Shown: positions 1 through 9,880 of the stretch, one piece after another | Position numbering within the stretch: position 1 is the first letter of the stretch | Layout: the number at the start of each line of letters is the position of its first letter | Origin: Acheta domesticus | Taxonomy: Eukaryota > Arthropoda > Insecta > Orthoptera > Gryllidae | Direction of reading: 5' to 3' | Assembly (NCBI GenBank): GCA_031308135.1 | Contig: JAHLJT010009419.1 | Coordinates: 68,872,550 to 68,936,549, forward strand | Length of the DNA stretch: 64,000 nt | Program-made: the position numbers and the translations under genes | Notes under the pieces: model-generated | What the model was told of the DNA's origin: nothing | What the model saw: the letters and a program-made list of their open reading frames with translations, nothing else | The model's database searches: none

Positions 1-44
1 AAATGTGTTAACTGCCCACTGTTGGTGGATTTGTTCTAATTTTA

Positions 45-298
45 TTTTATTTTATTTTGTTATTTAACAAAATAAAATACTCATCATCTACTAGGTCATC
101 AATACGCATCAACTACTAGGTCATTAGCGACCACTATTGGATGTAACGTTATGGTATGAGGATGAAACGATAAGGGGCTGATAGGGGGTGAAAGGACAAA
201 CACATACAACCATGCCCGAGGCGGGACTCTAACCTGCGACCCCACGGTCCGAGATCACTACGACACTACTGTCTTAGCGATCTCGGCCAGGGGGCCGA
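45..298 (-). mobile_element. tRNA-derived SINE
   Basis: Read on the minus strand, this starts with a tRNA-like head: an A-box-like TGGCCGAGATCGC near 280-292 and a B-box-like GGTTAGAGTCC near 223-233. A GC-richer body follows, with a 23-25 bp direct duplication (80-125, core ATGACCTAGTAG) and a tail of TTTTA/AATAAAA repeats at 35-80. Between the two boxes (about 249-286) the sequence is nearly self-complementary, so the anticodon region is replaced by a long hairpin. The ends are approximate and I saw no clear target duplication. Confidence 0.7.
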
Positions 299-300
299 CT

Positions 301-743
301 TTTATTGTAATTTTGTAAATACATTTAGAATGTTTTATCCACTTGCGTCGTCTGGTCCCCTACTTAGCTTGAGAACAGTACTAAACGAAACTCTTCTTCT
401 ACATCTAAGTGTTACAGTATAGCATAATATTTTATTTTCAAAATAAATTTAATTAGCTAATTCACTTGCATTGCAAGTGCCTGTAGAACATTCGATGTTA
501 CAAGTTTACTATGCAACTTAATCACACTCACTTTACAATTAATGCTTTATCGTATTGCAACTACGTTCCATGAAAAATGTTACCGCTTCAATGTAAAATG
601 TCACTTAAGAGATGCAGGAAACATTACATCGCAGAGGTGCATGAAGCGGTGAAGGCCACCGAAGCTAAAAATAATGTAGCAATAGAGAGGAAAAATGTCG
701 GTTTTGAAAAAAAAGTTAAAATCCTGTATTCAAAACTTACAAA
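301..743. other. AT-rich, no recognised gene
   Basis: No coding region or repeat recognised. It lies just upstream of a LINE remnant and may contain decayed LINE sequence. Confidence 0.4.
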
Positions 744-1036
744 GTGATAACTGATAAACAATGTCAGTCATCATCCACCAACAGTCTACGTACTATATGT
801 ACATATATTTGCATAATACATCAAAGTATGAATTCTAAAGAAGATGAAAAAATGCTACATCGGGATCTGAATGCGTTATATTATTGGGCGGAAAATAATG
901 GAATGCCCATATATAGCTCCAAAAGCAAATCTATCACTTTTGGCAGGGGTCATAGTTACAGAGAAAAAAATTACTGTTTAATAAACATTATTCCGAGAGC
1001 TTCCTTGTGCAAGTACCTAGAAATCCATTTCGATAG
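744..1036 (+). pseudogene. LINE reverse transcriptase remnant, part 1
   Basis: A 98-codon frame whose second half resembles the segment after the catalytic motif in insect non-LTR reverse transcriptases. It contains a DLNALYYWAENNG stretch, a Ser-Lys-Ser-Lys/ITF motif, an IPRAS stretch and a CKYLEI motif; in the family this is the palm/thumb region with conserved W..NGM, KSK..TF and YLG. The YADD motif is not visible upstream. The frame stops inside the target duplication of an hAT-like element (1045-1822), and the rest resumes at 1831. The subfamily (Jockey/CR1/RTE-like) cannot be settled by eye. Confidence 0.75.
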
Positions 1037-1044
1037 TTAATAAG

Positions 1045-1822
1045 TAGACATCGAATGTTTAGGGAAATGCCTATTTTTCTAGCGAACTTATTTAAAGGCT
1101 GATTATATGTGTGCACGAATCATGACAGATGATGACATATGACAATTTATAATGCTTATTTTTGCTTATTTTAGCATAATGCCTTTTTTTGCATAAATGC
1201 CTTTTCTTTAGAATTGTTGTACGTTTTTGCCTTTTATGTATTATTTTTATATACATTGCTAAGATATAAAATCGGTCATGGTCCAACTTGACCGTCATTA
1301 CGAAACCTTCAATTCACGTATTTGTGTTTTGAAATAAGAGAGAACGCCTGAAAGTATACCAACATATTTTTCTCCATTTCCCTATTTCATAAATACTAGC
1401 CATGTTCTGAGAAAATGGTACACCGAGGGCACCTTTTGAGTGGAAATAAATGTAAATTCCCAGAAGGTTTCAGTGTTGCTAATTTTGGACTTCTAAAATA
1501 TATGCCAGACACATCAGTAGATGTTCAGAAATCCTTCCCTTATTGAAACTGACTTTGTCTCCCAATCGTTGCAGATTTGAAATTGCAATCCTTGAAACGT
1601 TACTGGTAATATATTGCAATGGAAACTAATGAGAATAAAATGTAGAAAAGTTGTAAATGTGTGTGGAGTCTTAAAAATAATTTTTAATTTTATTGTGAAT
1701 TATGTAATTATGTAATTTTATTGTAATTTATGACGGTGCCTTTTTTCTCCTTATTTGACATTTTCAATGCCGTTTTAGGCGCCTAAAGGGCGATATTTTA
1801 GTGCCTAAACATCCGATGTCTA
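1045..1822. mobile_element. Non-autonomous hAT-like element with 8-bp TSD
   Basis: The 778-bp element is bounded by inverted repeats: TAGACATCGAATGTTTAGG at 1045-1063 and its complement with one mismatch at 1804-1822. The perfect 8-bp direct repeat TTAATAAG flanks it at 1037-1044 and 1823-1830; 8-bp duplications are the hallmark of hAT transposition. The interior is AT-rich, carries several TGCCTTTTT/GCATAATGCC words and has no transposase-sized frame. It interrupts a LINE remnant and so is younger than it. A diverged relative may lie at 43081-43811. Confidence 0.85.
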
Positions 1823-1830
1823 TTAATAAG

Positions 1831-2345
1831 GCTGGAAAAGTCACGTAGATTTTCTTGTAGGTAAAACCAGGAGATCTCTTAAATTTGTAAAGCGCATCTT
1901 AAAAATGAATACGACGAACGCGAAAGAAATAGCTTATTTATCGCTTGTTCGTCTGATAATGAAATATGGAACAATTTGTTTGGAACCGAACAAAATTATG
2001 CAGTGTAAAAATCTGTAAAGGATTCAGCGTAGGCCGCTATATTTACTTTCAGCGACAAGAAGATGGCAGGGTGGGATTTACTCAAAAACAGGCGATCAGT
2101 AGCAAGACCTTGCCTTGTATTAAGCTTATAATTGTCATCCAGATTGGAAAGAAATTAATCGGCGGCTGTGTATTCTTACATACATCAGTAGAGGGGATCA
2201 CAGGCACAAAATAAATTTAAGACAGCAGAGAACGGATGTCGGGAAAATTTCTTTCACAAATAGAACGATAATGGAATGTAATACATTGCCTGCAAAAGCC
2301 TTTGAAATCTTTCCTCGAAGCGTTCAACAGTTTAGGAAATTAATT
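1831..2345 (+). pseudogene. LINE ORF2 C-terminal remnant, part 2
   Basis: Continuation of the LINE remnant after the hAT-like element. One frame carries KFVKRILKMNTTNAKEIAYL and SLVRLIMKYG, which match the helical region of LINE ORF2 proteins where successive units read as 'S L V R P x x E Y G'. A later frame carries a YISRGDHRHKI stretch, QRTDVGKISFTNRTI and a NTLPAKAFEIFP-like end, the typical C-terminus of insect LINE ORF2. At least two frameshifts and several stops separate these blocks. Confidence 0.75.
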
Positions 2346-2475
2346 TAGGGTATTACTAAGTAAATGAGGGAAAATAGTCGATTATATCGCGATGCATAAG
2401 TGTTATATTGTGAAGTGAGGTGTCGAGTAGTGTGGTGTAGAGCAGAGAAATAAAGAAGAAAGTATTTTAAGGGTC

Positions 2476-2496
2476 GCAGTGCAGTGCAGTGCAGTG
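2476..2496 (+). repeat. (GCAGT)4 microsatellite
   Basis: Four tandem GCAGT units after the LINE remnant. Confidence 0.9.
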
Positions 2497-2591
2497 TGGT
2501 CTTAATTGTACAAACATTCAGTGCGATGTTAAATTATAGAAGTTCCTTTTTTTTAATATAACTTAATGTTGTATGAATCAGTGAGTTTTTA

Positions 2592-2592
<1 letters not shown>

Positions 2593-2634
<42 letters not shown>
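2593..2634 (+). repeat. (ATT)14 microsatellite
   Basis: Fourteen ATT units. A shorter, imperfect ATT run continues after 2640. Confidence 0.95.
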
Positions 2635-2891
2635 GTATTATTAATACCATTATTATTATTTAATTTGACTGTGAGATATATTACTTTATTTATCTAATTA
2701 GCTGCCAGCGGGTTATACCCAATTGCAGTTTAAATATATGCTACAAAATAGCACAGACTTACGTATTGTTAGTTCTTAATATTTACCTCTTCGTTCTTGT
2801 TAATTCCCCCTTTTCAGGCGGGGAAACGTGTTGGTTTTACCTCCCCTTTGCCAAGAACTCTTTAAAGTATTTTTTCATATTTAATAGGTTG

Positions 2892-3570
2892 AACGCCATG
2901 AGGGTCAAAAGTGGTACTCAAATTTTTTCTTTAAACTTTTGGTAAAGATAGGGCTAAATGTGCTCTATGAGATGACATTAACGCTATATTCCTCTATTTT
3001 GTTTTTTCAAAAATTGCAAAAATGTAGTTTTTTGACTTGTCTCTCACGTTGTTAATATTTACATTAGCGGCGATTTGTTCACATTATAATATTAATGAGT
3101 ATATGTGCTTTAAATAATATCAAATAAAGTTTCTCGAAAATTGAATTGTTTTCTGTGAAAAGTAGTTCAAAATTGCGAATTTTCAGAAACGCTCAAACGC
3201 CATTTTCACAAAAATGGTTTCAAATTTTTTGTTCAAACTTTTCGAATAGATAGTGCTAATTGCACTCTTTAATATGGCGTAAAGTTAATTTGGGGGTATT
3301 TTTTGTTTTGTTTTTTTAATTACAAAAATGTATTTTTTTTTTTTTTGAAAGTTCTCTTATACGATTAAAATGCACATTTCCAGCAATTTGTAAACACTAT
3401 TGAATTTGTGAGTGTCAGTGCTTCAAATGACTTTAAATGACGTTTTTGGAAAACTCAAAACTTTTATGTAAAAGAGAGCTTCAAATTTCGCATTTACAGT
3501 AGCGCTTAAACGCCATTTTCTTGAAACGGCTCCAAATTTTTCAACGAAAATTGCCATTTGGGGCAAGGTT
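2892..3570 (+). repeat. Tandem array of ~305-bp degenerate units
   Basis: Two full units and the start of a third. Each begins AACGCCAT (2892, about 3196, about 3509) and runs through TCAAATTTTTT, TTTGTTTTTTCAAAAATTGCAAAAATGTA-like and GTGCTTTAAAT blocks in the same order, then CTCAAACGCCA or CTTAAACGCCA. The periods are about 304 and 313 bp. There is no coding potential. Similar words (CAAATTTTTC, GAGAAAATG) recur at 4190-4260, 34020-34100 and 59790-59990, so the unit may belong to a dispersed family. Confidence 0.75.
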
Positions 3571-4801
3571 TGTTTTTTATATTCTTAAAATCATATTTTT
3601 GTTCTACTATTGAAAAACCGAAAACTTAAGAAAATGTCGAAAAAATGTAGTTTGGGCGGCGATAGATGGTAGCTGTCAAGAGTATTGGCAAGTCCGAAAA
3701 TCTAGCCGAGACCAAACAAAGCAGATAACTAATACGGGAAAATCTGTGCCATTCTGTTGCGCCACTAGTTTCCTAATAAAATCTTGTCTTTAAAGTGATG
3801 AAAAATGTTTCGAAAATGTATTTTTCTTGCAATTGTGTGTGAAATGTAGGCAACTTTTTAAAAAAATGTTAATAATATTAATTACAATTTTTTAAAAAAA
3901 TTCTATAAAGGCTCCATTTTTATCTTTAAATTTTCTCTTGGTATGTCCCAAATGACGGTTTACAAATTAGTGCTAGTCCAATTTTCTGCGAATTATCTGC
4001 ATTTTAGAAAATTGCAGAAAGTTAACATTGCAATAGTATAATAGTGAAGATCGAGATTTTTGTTTTCAATGAAATCTGTTCTAAAAAAACCAGATATTTA
4101 AAAAGGACTACGTACATTTTGTTGAAAAAAAGAGTAGTCACGTAATTTGTGCTTGAAGATAATGCAATTTATCAAAAAACATATTCTCAAAAATCACTCC
4201 AAATTTTTCTTTAATTTTTCCCATGGAAATACAAGGGACGCTTAAAATAATGGCGCAAATATAATTTTCTCTAAACTCTGTATTGAAAACTTAGAAATAT
4301 ACGAGAAAGCGCTGTATGTGCTTTTGTAACACCACTAGTTCTTGTTCTTTGATGAGGAGCTTTCCGAATCCATTTCCTTTGACACGATAGGTGGTGGGTA
4401 TGGCATTTTCCAAGAAATCCTTTTTAAGTCTCAGTCTTTAAAGTGGCTTTGTGGTAATTTTTCGAGACTATTCGTAGTATATTATCTTTCCGTATGACAT
4501 TTTCTGGGGACAAATGCTGTTAACATAGAATTCAAAATTATAGTTATTGTAGAAATTAAAGTGTCCTTGCATTAAAGCATTGCATTTCAAAAAGATAAAG
4601 TAGAAGCAGCATGTCCAGCTTCACGTACGTTATTAAAAATATGAAGCAAGTGAATTTTGGAATGAGTACATGGTAATTAGTATTTTGCTCTAATATCTGG
4701 TTAAATTCACTACTAGCAGTTAATTTCTTAATCATATGGTTAAGAACACATATTTTTATGTCCAAACACATGAATTTAAATCCAAATGACACATATTTGT
4801 G
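3571..4801. other. AT-rich non-coding DNA
   Basis: No gene recognised. Contains many A/T homopolymer runs and degenerate echoes of the preceding 305-bp unit. Confidence 0.5.
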
Positions 4802-5251
4802 TCATTTGAATATGCAAAACCTTAATATCATGGGTTCGAGGGGAGGGGGCACTGAATACCCCCTCCCCCTCCTTGAGTGCGCTACTGCGTAAGGTGGTTT
4901 TGTACTGAAGGGTGTTTGCGGTGGATGGAAACTTTTACAATTAATTCTAATGGACGTCATAGGACGAAGAGGATCTTTTTTCCGCCTTTTTATCACGTCG
5001 GGATAGCAGTCGCCTAGCAGAAGCTGAGAGCCGTCTTGAGTGGTGCTTTTATGAACCGTGCACGCTTCTGAGGTCAGCTCTTCTCCGGTTCTAGCCATGA
5101 CTTCACAAAACGAGCAAGATGCTAATTTAATATTCCTCTTGTGTGATCCTTTGCTGCGTCGAGGCACAGATTCGTTTAGCGCCGTCCATACTATACTTGC
5201 CTCGGTATTTGTACTGTCATATCGATCAGCAACGTGTCTCGAGTCCAACAT
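4802..5251 (-). CDS. Unidentified open frame, possible exon or pseudogene
   Basis: A minus-strand frame opening at ATG 5249-5251 and open for about 149 codons, in a locally GC-richer patch. It encodes a basic, Ser/Arg-rich product with a CSFCEVMARTGEEL stretch (one CxxC pair) and a Pro-rich C-terminus. I recognise no family. There is no convincing splice site, promoter or poly(A) signal. It could be an exon, a domesticated or decayed transposon fragment, or chance. Confidence 0.25.
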   Translation of the reverse strand: MLDSRHVADRYDSTNTEASIVWTALNESVPRRSKGSHKRNIKLASCSFCEVMARTGEELTSEACTVHKSTTQDGSQLLLGDCYPDVIKRRKKDPLRPMTSIRINCKSFHPPQTPFSTKPPYAVAHSRRGRGYSVPPPLEPMILRFCIFK

Positions 5252-6159
5252 TTCTTCCGACACCTGACTCTTCTCATCTCGTTCTATGTCACTCGCTCAA
5301 CCTCGCTGTTCGCCTCTTCTACTCTTCGTTTTGAAATGTGCTGTTATGTAATTTACGTTTGTGGTATTGTAAAGTTTACAAGGGTCGGTCCGTCACATCT
5401 TGTTATGCTTTAGAAGAGGGACATGCACAATGGACTTAGAGATTCAACCGAACATTTTCCACTAACAAGTGGGTACTGGGCATACATATTTTAAAAAATT
5501 CTATTTTAAGATTGCACGCGCTCTCTGACAGACTATTACGACGTACGGACAATGAATATTTGAAACGCAATTTGTATTAATTTATTCATTTTTTGACGTT
5601 CGTTTTAATCTGACAAATAAAACCACTAAATATCGATGCTATATTTACTATGTAATGTTAAAATATGACAATTTCTGTCTTACACTTCTACTACCAGTTG
5701 AAAATTCTTGAACAAACGAAGCGTGAAAAACTGATACATTTTTTAATTCATCTGTTAAAACGAAAACAGCTCTCTGCAATTGAATTCAGTGTCGTTACGT
5801 TCTACATAAATGTACCAACGATGCGCGAAGCGTATTTTAGCCGTAAATAAAATTAATATTTTATAGTGAAGCTACATTTACGTCCAGAAGCAAAACAAGG
5901 GGCTATCTCAGCAATTGCTCAATGGATCAGGAAAACTGGACAAAAACCTGATCGAGATGGGGGTCATTAACCCGGAAGTTGAAGTACATTACTTGTTCCT
6001 GGCGTATGAAGTCTTTTTTAAAAATTATACAATACAAATGTAAACTAATTCACTATATATCATTGTTTTGTTACAATTATGATATATAGTGAATTATTTT
6101 TATAGTGAAACATTATTTTTCTTTTTGATGGTCAGTATAGTCTCTAATTGTATAGAAAC
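5252..6159. other. Non-coding DNA, nothing recognised
   Basis: AT-rich with only short open frames of low-complexity composition. No repeats or signals I can support. Confidence 0.4.
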
Positions 6160-6560
6160 ATGGTGAGATCCGGCGTGGCGGACCTTCTTGTCGGCAAACG
6201 AGGTTTTCCCCAAGGGGCTGAGTTTCTCCCACCAGCGGGACACCGCCCCAGTCGGGTGTGGTAGTGTAGTTCATGTTCGTATGTGTGTAAGTAATGGGCG
6301 AGGATAGGACAAAGGAGGAAAGATCGGGCCTGGTATGTGACCTCTTTGTTAGGGTACTGCTCCGTCGGTCGCCTGGATCGGAGAAACCACGGAAAACTAC
6401 CGATCAGAGCAGTCGGCCGTAAGAATTCCCCTCCAGATAGCGACTGAACTCGACCTAGCTATCTAGATAGTGTGAAAATGCTGCCATCGTCGTGACTCGA
6501 ACTCTAGGTCCTCTTAGAGTCACAGCAGTTACCAACTGATGCCCTGAGCTACATAAGATG
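6160..6560 (-). mobile_element. tRNA-derived SINE, family S2, copy a
   Basis: On the minus strand it starts near 6560 with a tRNA-like head: A-box TAGCTCAGGGCATCA-GTTGG (about 6535-6555) and B-box AGTTCGAGTC (about 6494-6504). The body that follows contains, on the plus strand, GAGAAACCACGGAAAAC near 6385 and GATCAGAGCAGTCGGCCG near 6402, then GGTAGTGTAGTTCATGTT near 6260. The same blocks in the same order occur at 44290-44975 (minus) and 48138-48610 (plus), which defines a dispersed family with a fixed head-to-body order. Confidence 0.8.
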
Positions 6561-6794
6561 GTTCTAGCTCGTGAAATAAAATGGAACTCTTTTCAAGGGA
6601 ACAGAGGAAATATCTCAGGATGACTGTCTGAATACTTACCTTGTTGAGAGAGGAGTATGTGGCACTGTAGATTCTGGTCAACTCAATTTTGCTTTTTTTG
6701 CAATACTTTGTGAATTTTAGTTCTTCAGTAAACGTAGACATCCTAAACGAAACATATAAGCAAGATTTTCCATTCTTGAATGCCAGATGTTGGT

Positions 6795-6960
6795 TTAGCC
6801 GTGATCGCTAAGTCATTGTACATTCCTGGCCAGGGTGTATACATGACTTGGATCGGTTCGAATCTTCATCTAAAACCGTGCTTAGCTGCTATAAGCCTGT
6901 GGTTAAGTCGGAGGGAGAGGCCGATGTAAAACAAACGGTGGTTGGTCCGCATCGAAGTTG
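6795..6960 (+). mobile_element. tRNA-derived SINE head
   Basis: An A-box-like TAGCCGTGATCGCTAAGTC and a B-box GGTTCGAATCTT lie about 50 bp apart. As in the SINE at 45-298, the interval between them is self-complementary (AAGTCATTGTACA against TGTATACATGACTT), giving a long hairpin. The short GC-richer body ends before about 6960. The ends are approximate. Confidence 0.65.
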
Positions 6961-7199
6961 ACGGGGCTTATGCAGCAAAGTTTCAACGGTTTTGCTTCTA
7001 TTTATACTACATATATTTACTACATGCACATCTCCACAATTTTTATACGACGCATTTCCATATATTATTCATTTTTGCATCCAGATACTCTTCGTAAATA
7101 CAATAAAAAACGAATGGTGCTACAACAGCACATACTTTCATGCGATATTTCGAACAACTACGTAATATTGCATTTTCTGGGCTATTCACATCTCAGGTG

Positions 7200-7925
7200 A
7201 GGAGTAATTTATAAAAAAAACTGCTGCGAAATTAATTGCAAACGGAAGTACTGGCTAATACTTTCACATGTGGTGTAATTGTAGCCCCACTTACTCATTC
7301 ACGGAACTGCATGCAATTGCATATTTTTACTGATTGCATATATCGAAATGTATGTGTATGTAATATGAAAAGTAAATGTATGTAAGTTTACCTATCACTA
7401 AACATAAAACAAAACAAAACTTGTCCATTTTTATTTGACATAATTGCATACTTCTGGGATTTTTTCATTAAGTGCATATTCTTAACTTCTCGGCTATCCG
7501 GTTGACGCCGCGTCGTCGGCCTCTCTGCCAACGACGCTGCGTCACCCGGACAGCCGAGAAGTTATGAACTCGAGCCGCGGAAGCTTACGTGTACGAATTG
7601 CATATTCTTATTTATGTGGTATTTAAGGGCATATATTCCAGGTTTTTGCGTAAAAGTGGGTAAAAGTGAGATTTTTCGTTGCTTAATAGCCTTGTTTATT
7701 ATAAGATTGAAAATATATGTTTATTAGCCCGCGTTTTGTACTGCAGTGTAAATAAGGATTTATGTAAATAAATGTTATCTGCTGCTCACTATATTTTCGT
7801 TTAGCGCATATTCGGTGTTTTAAAGCGCATATATTCGTTATTTGAAGTGCTTATATTGTCAGTTTTAAGTGTATGGTTGCATGCATAATTTTAACTTTTT
7901 TTAGTGCATGAAGTCCCAGGGTCTA
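7200..7925. mobile_element. AT-rich GCATATT-reiterated insertion in family A copy 1
   Basis: Family A copies 1 and 2 align before about 7195 (CACATCTCAG) and again from about 7941 (GTAGAGCATTAGGTGC). The intervening stretch is missing at 51430-51465. It is dense in GCATATT words (7475, 7602, 7630, 7807, 7825) and resembles 47175-47840. The ends are not base-precise and no target duplication was identified. Confidence 0.5.
7484..7563. repeat. 80-bp GC-rich hairpin
   Basis: Two 37-base arms (7484-7520 and 7527-7563) match at 33 of 37 positions around a 6-base loop. The outer arm is AACTTCTCGGCT/AGCCGAGAAGTT. It is strongly GC-rich inside very AT-rich DNA. TGCATATTCTTA occurs on both sides (7473-7484 and 7601-7612) and could be a 12-bp duplication from its insertion. 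Confidence 0.85.
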
Positions 7926-8950
7926 CTCATTACAAATGGTAGAGCATTAGGTGCAAAAACTAAATATCTTCAAGTAAATATCAACAAAAAATTGACAATT
8001 ATAACTCTATTTCGTACAGCTAAATCATGTTACAACAATGGCACGTAATCCACAGAAATTCGCGAGCGTGAAGCGGAATTCCATTGTTGCATTTCCTGCA
8101 TCGTCGATATTCCCTGAGAACTAGCAATTTTTATTTCATATATTTCAAATATATTTTCAATAATTTCTAAAAGATTAATGTGTAAATGTATAACAAAAGG
8201 TCGAATGGAAGAAACGAACAAAGAAATATGAAATAATATACAATTTCTAACTTACAAGCATCAAAATATCTGAAATTTCATTCGCGAAGTGCAGTAAATT
8301 TGGAACGAGCACTAATTTTTGTCGCCAAATTACACAAAAAAATACTCATATTTTCAAAAACTTCACCATGACCTTATTTGAAGACCTGTTTCTGATGAAC
8401 ACATTTGATTAAGAAAATAATGTTTATCTTCATAATTGTTGCTTTAGGAAGATGTCCGAAAAATGTTGAATTGACCTAAGCCATTCTTTTAAACGACCTT
8501 CACATTATCCAAAAACAAATGTTTAATAAAAAACGTCGGAGTCATTTTTTTTATTTTGAAAATATCCGAGAGGCTTAATGTAAAGTACTCCCAAAATTAA
8601 AATATCAGTTTGCAAATTCAAGGGCCTGCGACATCAGTCAGATCGATTTGGGAATATCAATTTTGGATAAAATCGGCTGAACGGTTTAGCTGCTAACTTT
8701 GTTGACAGATGTTTTGCCGTCAATTGATTTTTCGACATCGAGGACTCACGAAACATGGATTCTGGCTTTTATCACGTACTACAGGATTTTCTTCCTAAAT
8801 TTGACATCTGAATTTATCCACTTTTTCGTTGCCAGAGCTTTGTAAAATGAGTTTTCTGCCGAAATTTCGCCGTTTTCTAGAGCAGCATTACGTAACTTTC
8901 TACCGTAGGTAGCGGTAGCGAGAAAGAAATTTTATTTACATTTATGGGTT

Positions 8951-9574
8951 GAAAATTTACAAATTTTAAACATAGCATTATTTATTATCATAGAGGCCTT
9001 AGCATATATTTTGGATATCGTGATAGTAACTTATCTTCCTGATCATTCTTTCCAGACGTTTTAAGACATGCGAAACATAATATACTAGAGAAACTCAATT
9101 TAGAGGAGTCATTAGATGTGCAAATGTGTTAATTCACGACGGAAGAAAGTGAGGCTGCTACTAAAGAGACTTAGGATCAGCGAAAAGTGAAAGGTCTGTG
9201 GATCCTCCAACATTAATGATAGCAACTGAACGAGAATGTTTGTTATAAAAAATTAATACTTACCTTTGTGCAGGTTAGTAATATGGTCCACTGCTTTCTG
9301 TTTATTTCCAATAATTAATAAATTAATTATTCACAACCAAAACATATTTTATTCATAAGTACGTAATACATTTTATACAAACTATTGAATTCATCAATCC
9401 ATTCTCCTCATTCAACAACTCCCTTGGTAACCTATCTTATCTTGCATGACACACGTGACATGCATAAAGTAGAGATATTCCATGTTACAACAGTACTCGC
9501 CCTGGATATCGCTGATCGCCTGTCAGTTCGTGAAACCAAACTTGGAGACATTGAAGACATAACGGTTTATTCTG
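8951..9574. other. Non-coding DNA, nothing recognised
   Basis: AT-rich. A 64-codon frame at 9385-9579 has no recognisable product. Confidence 0.4.
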
Positions 9575-9880
9575 TATAGTATACCTTGCGCGTCGTGACC
9601 GCCTTCTTGAATGTCATGGAAGCGAGTACCTATCTCTTTGTCAGGGGAGGTGGCGTATTTTATCGGCGCTGCCCAGAATTAGTCACCCCCAAAAGGGCAA
9701 GAGGGTAAAGACATGGTATTGAGGATATACGTGCTTCCGTTTTGATGGAGGAACACTTCTTTAACTGTTGAATACCCCAGCGACCAGAGCTGTTTACATA
9801 TCCGAGCAATGGGCGGCTGGAAATTTCTGTCTCTCTGGAGCAGCGATTAAAATACACATCATCCCCTTCCCTGCAGAAGA
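9575..9880 (+). repeat. Dispersed repeat H, copy 1
   Basis: Shares ordered blocks with 36440-36745: GCGTCGTGACC near the start, AATG-CATGGAAGCGAGT, then CCCAGAATTAGTCACCC, and a GCGATTAAA end. Identity between blocks is low. The class is not identified. Confidence 0.5.

Larger units (their letters stand above)
2346..2891 (+). other. Probable LINE 3' UTR and flank
   Basis: No coding sequence. The purine-rich stretch and the pentanucleotide and ATT repeats directly after the LINE C-terminus look like the 3' UTR and tail of that element. The boundary is not defined. Confidence 0.4.
7115..8950 (+). mobile_element. Dispersed repeat family A, copy 1 (with insertion)
   Basis: Starts with a GGTGCTACAACAGCAC-like palindromic terminus (about 7117) and ends beyond CAGCATTACGTAACTTTC (about 8884). 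Diagnostic blocks include CAGATCGATTTGGGAATATC (8640), AAAATCGGCTGAACGGTTTA (8670) and ACTTTTTCGTTGCCAGAGC (8820). The same blocks in order occur at 51335-52860 (plus), 59270-59990 (minus) and 62841-63510 (plus). No coding capacity was seen, so it is probably non-autonomous; the class is unknown. Against the copy at 51335, about 720 bp (7200-7925) is extra. Confidence 0.75.
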
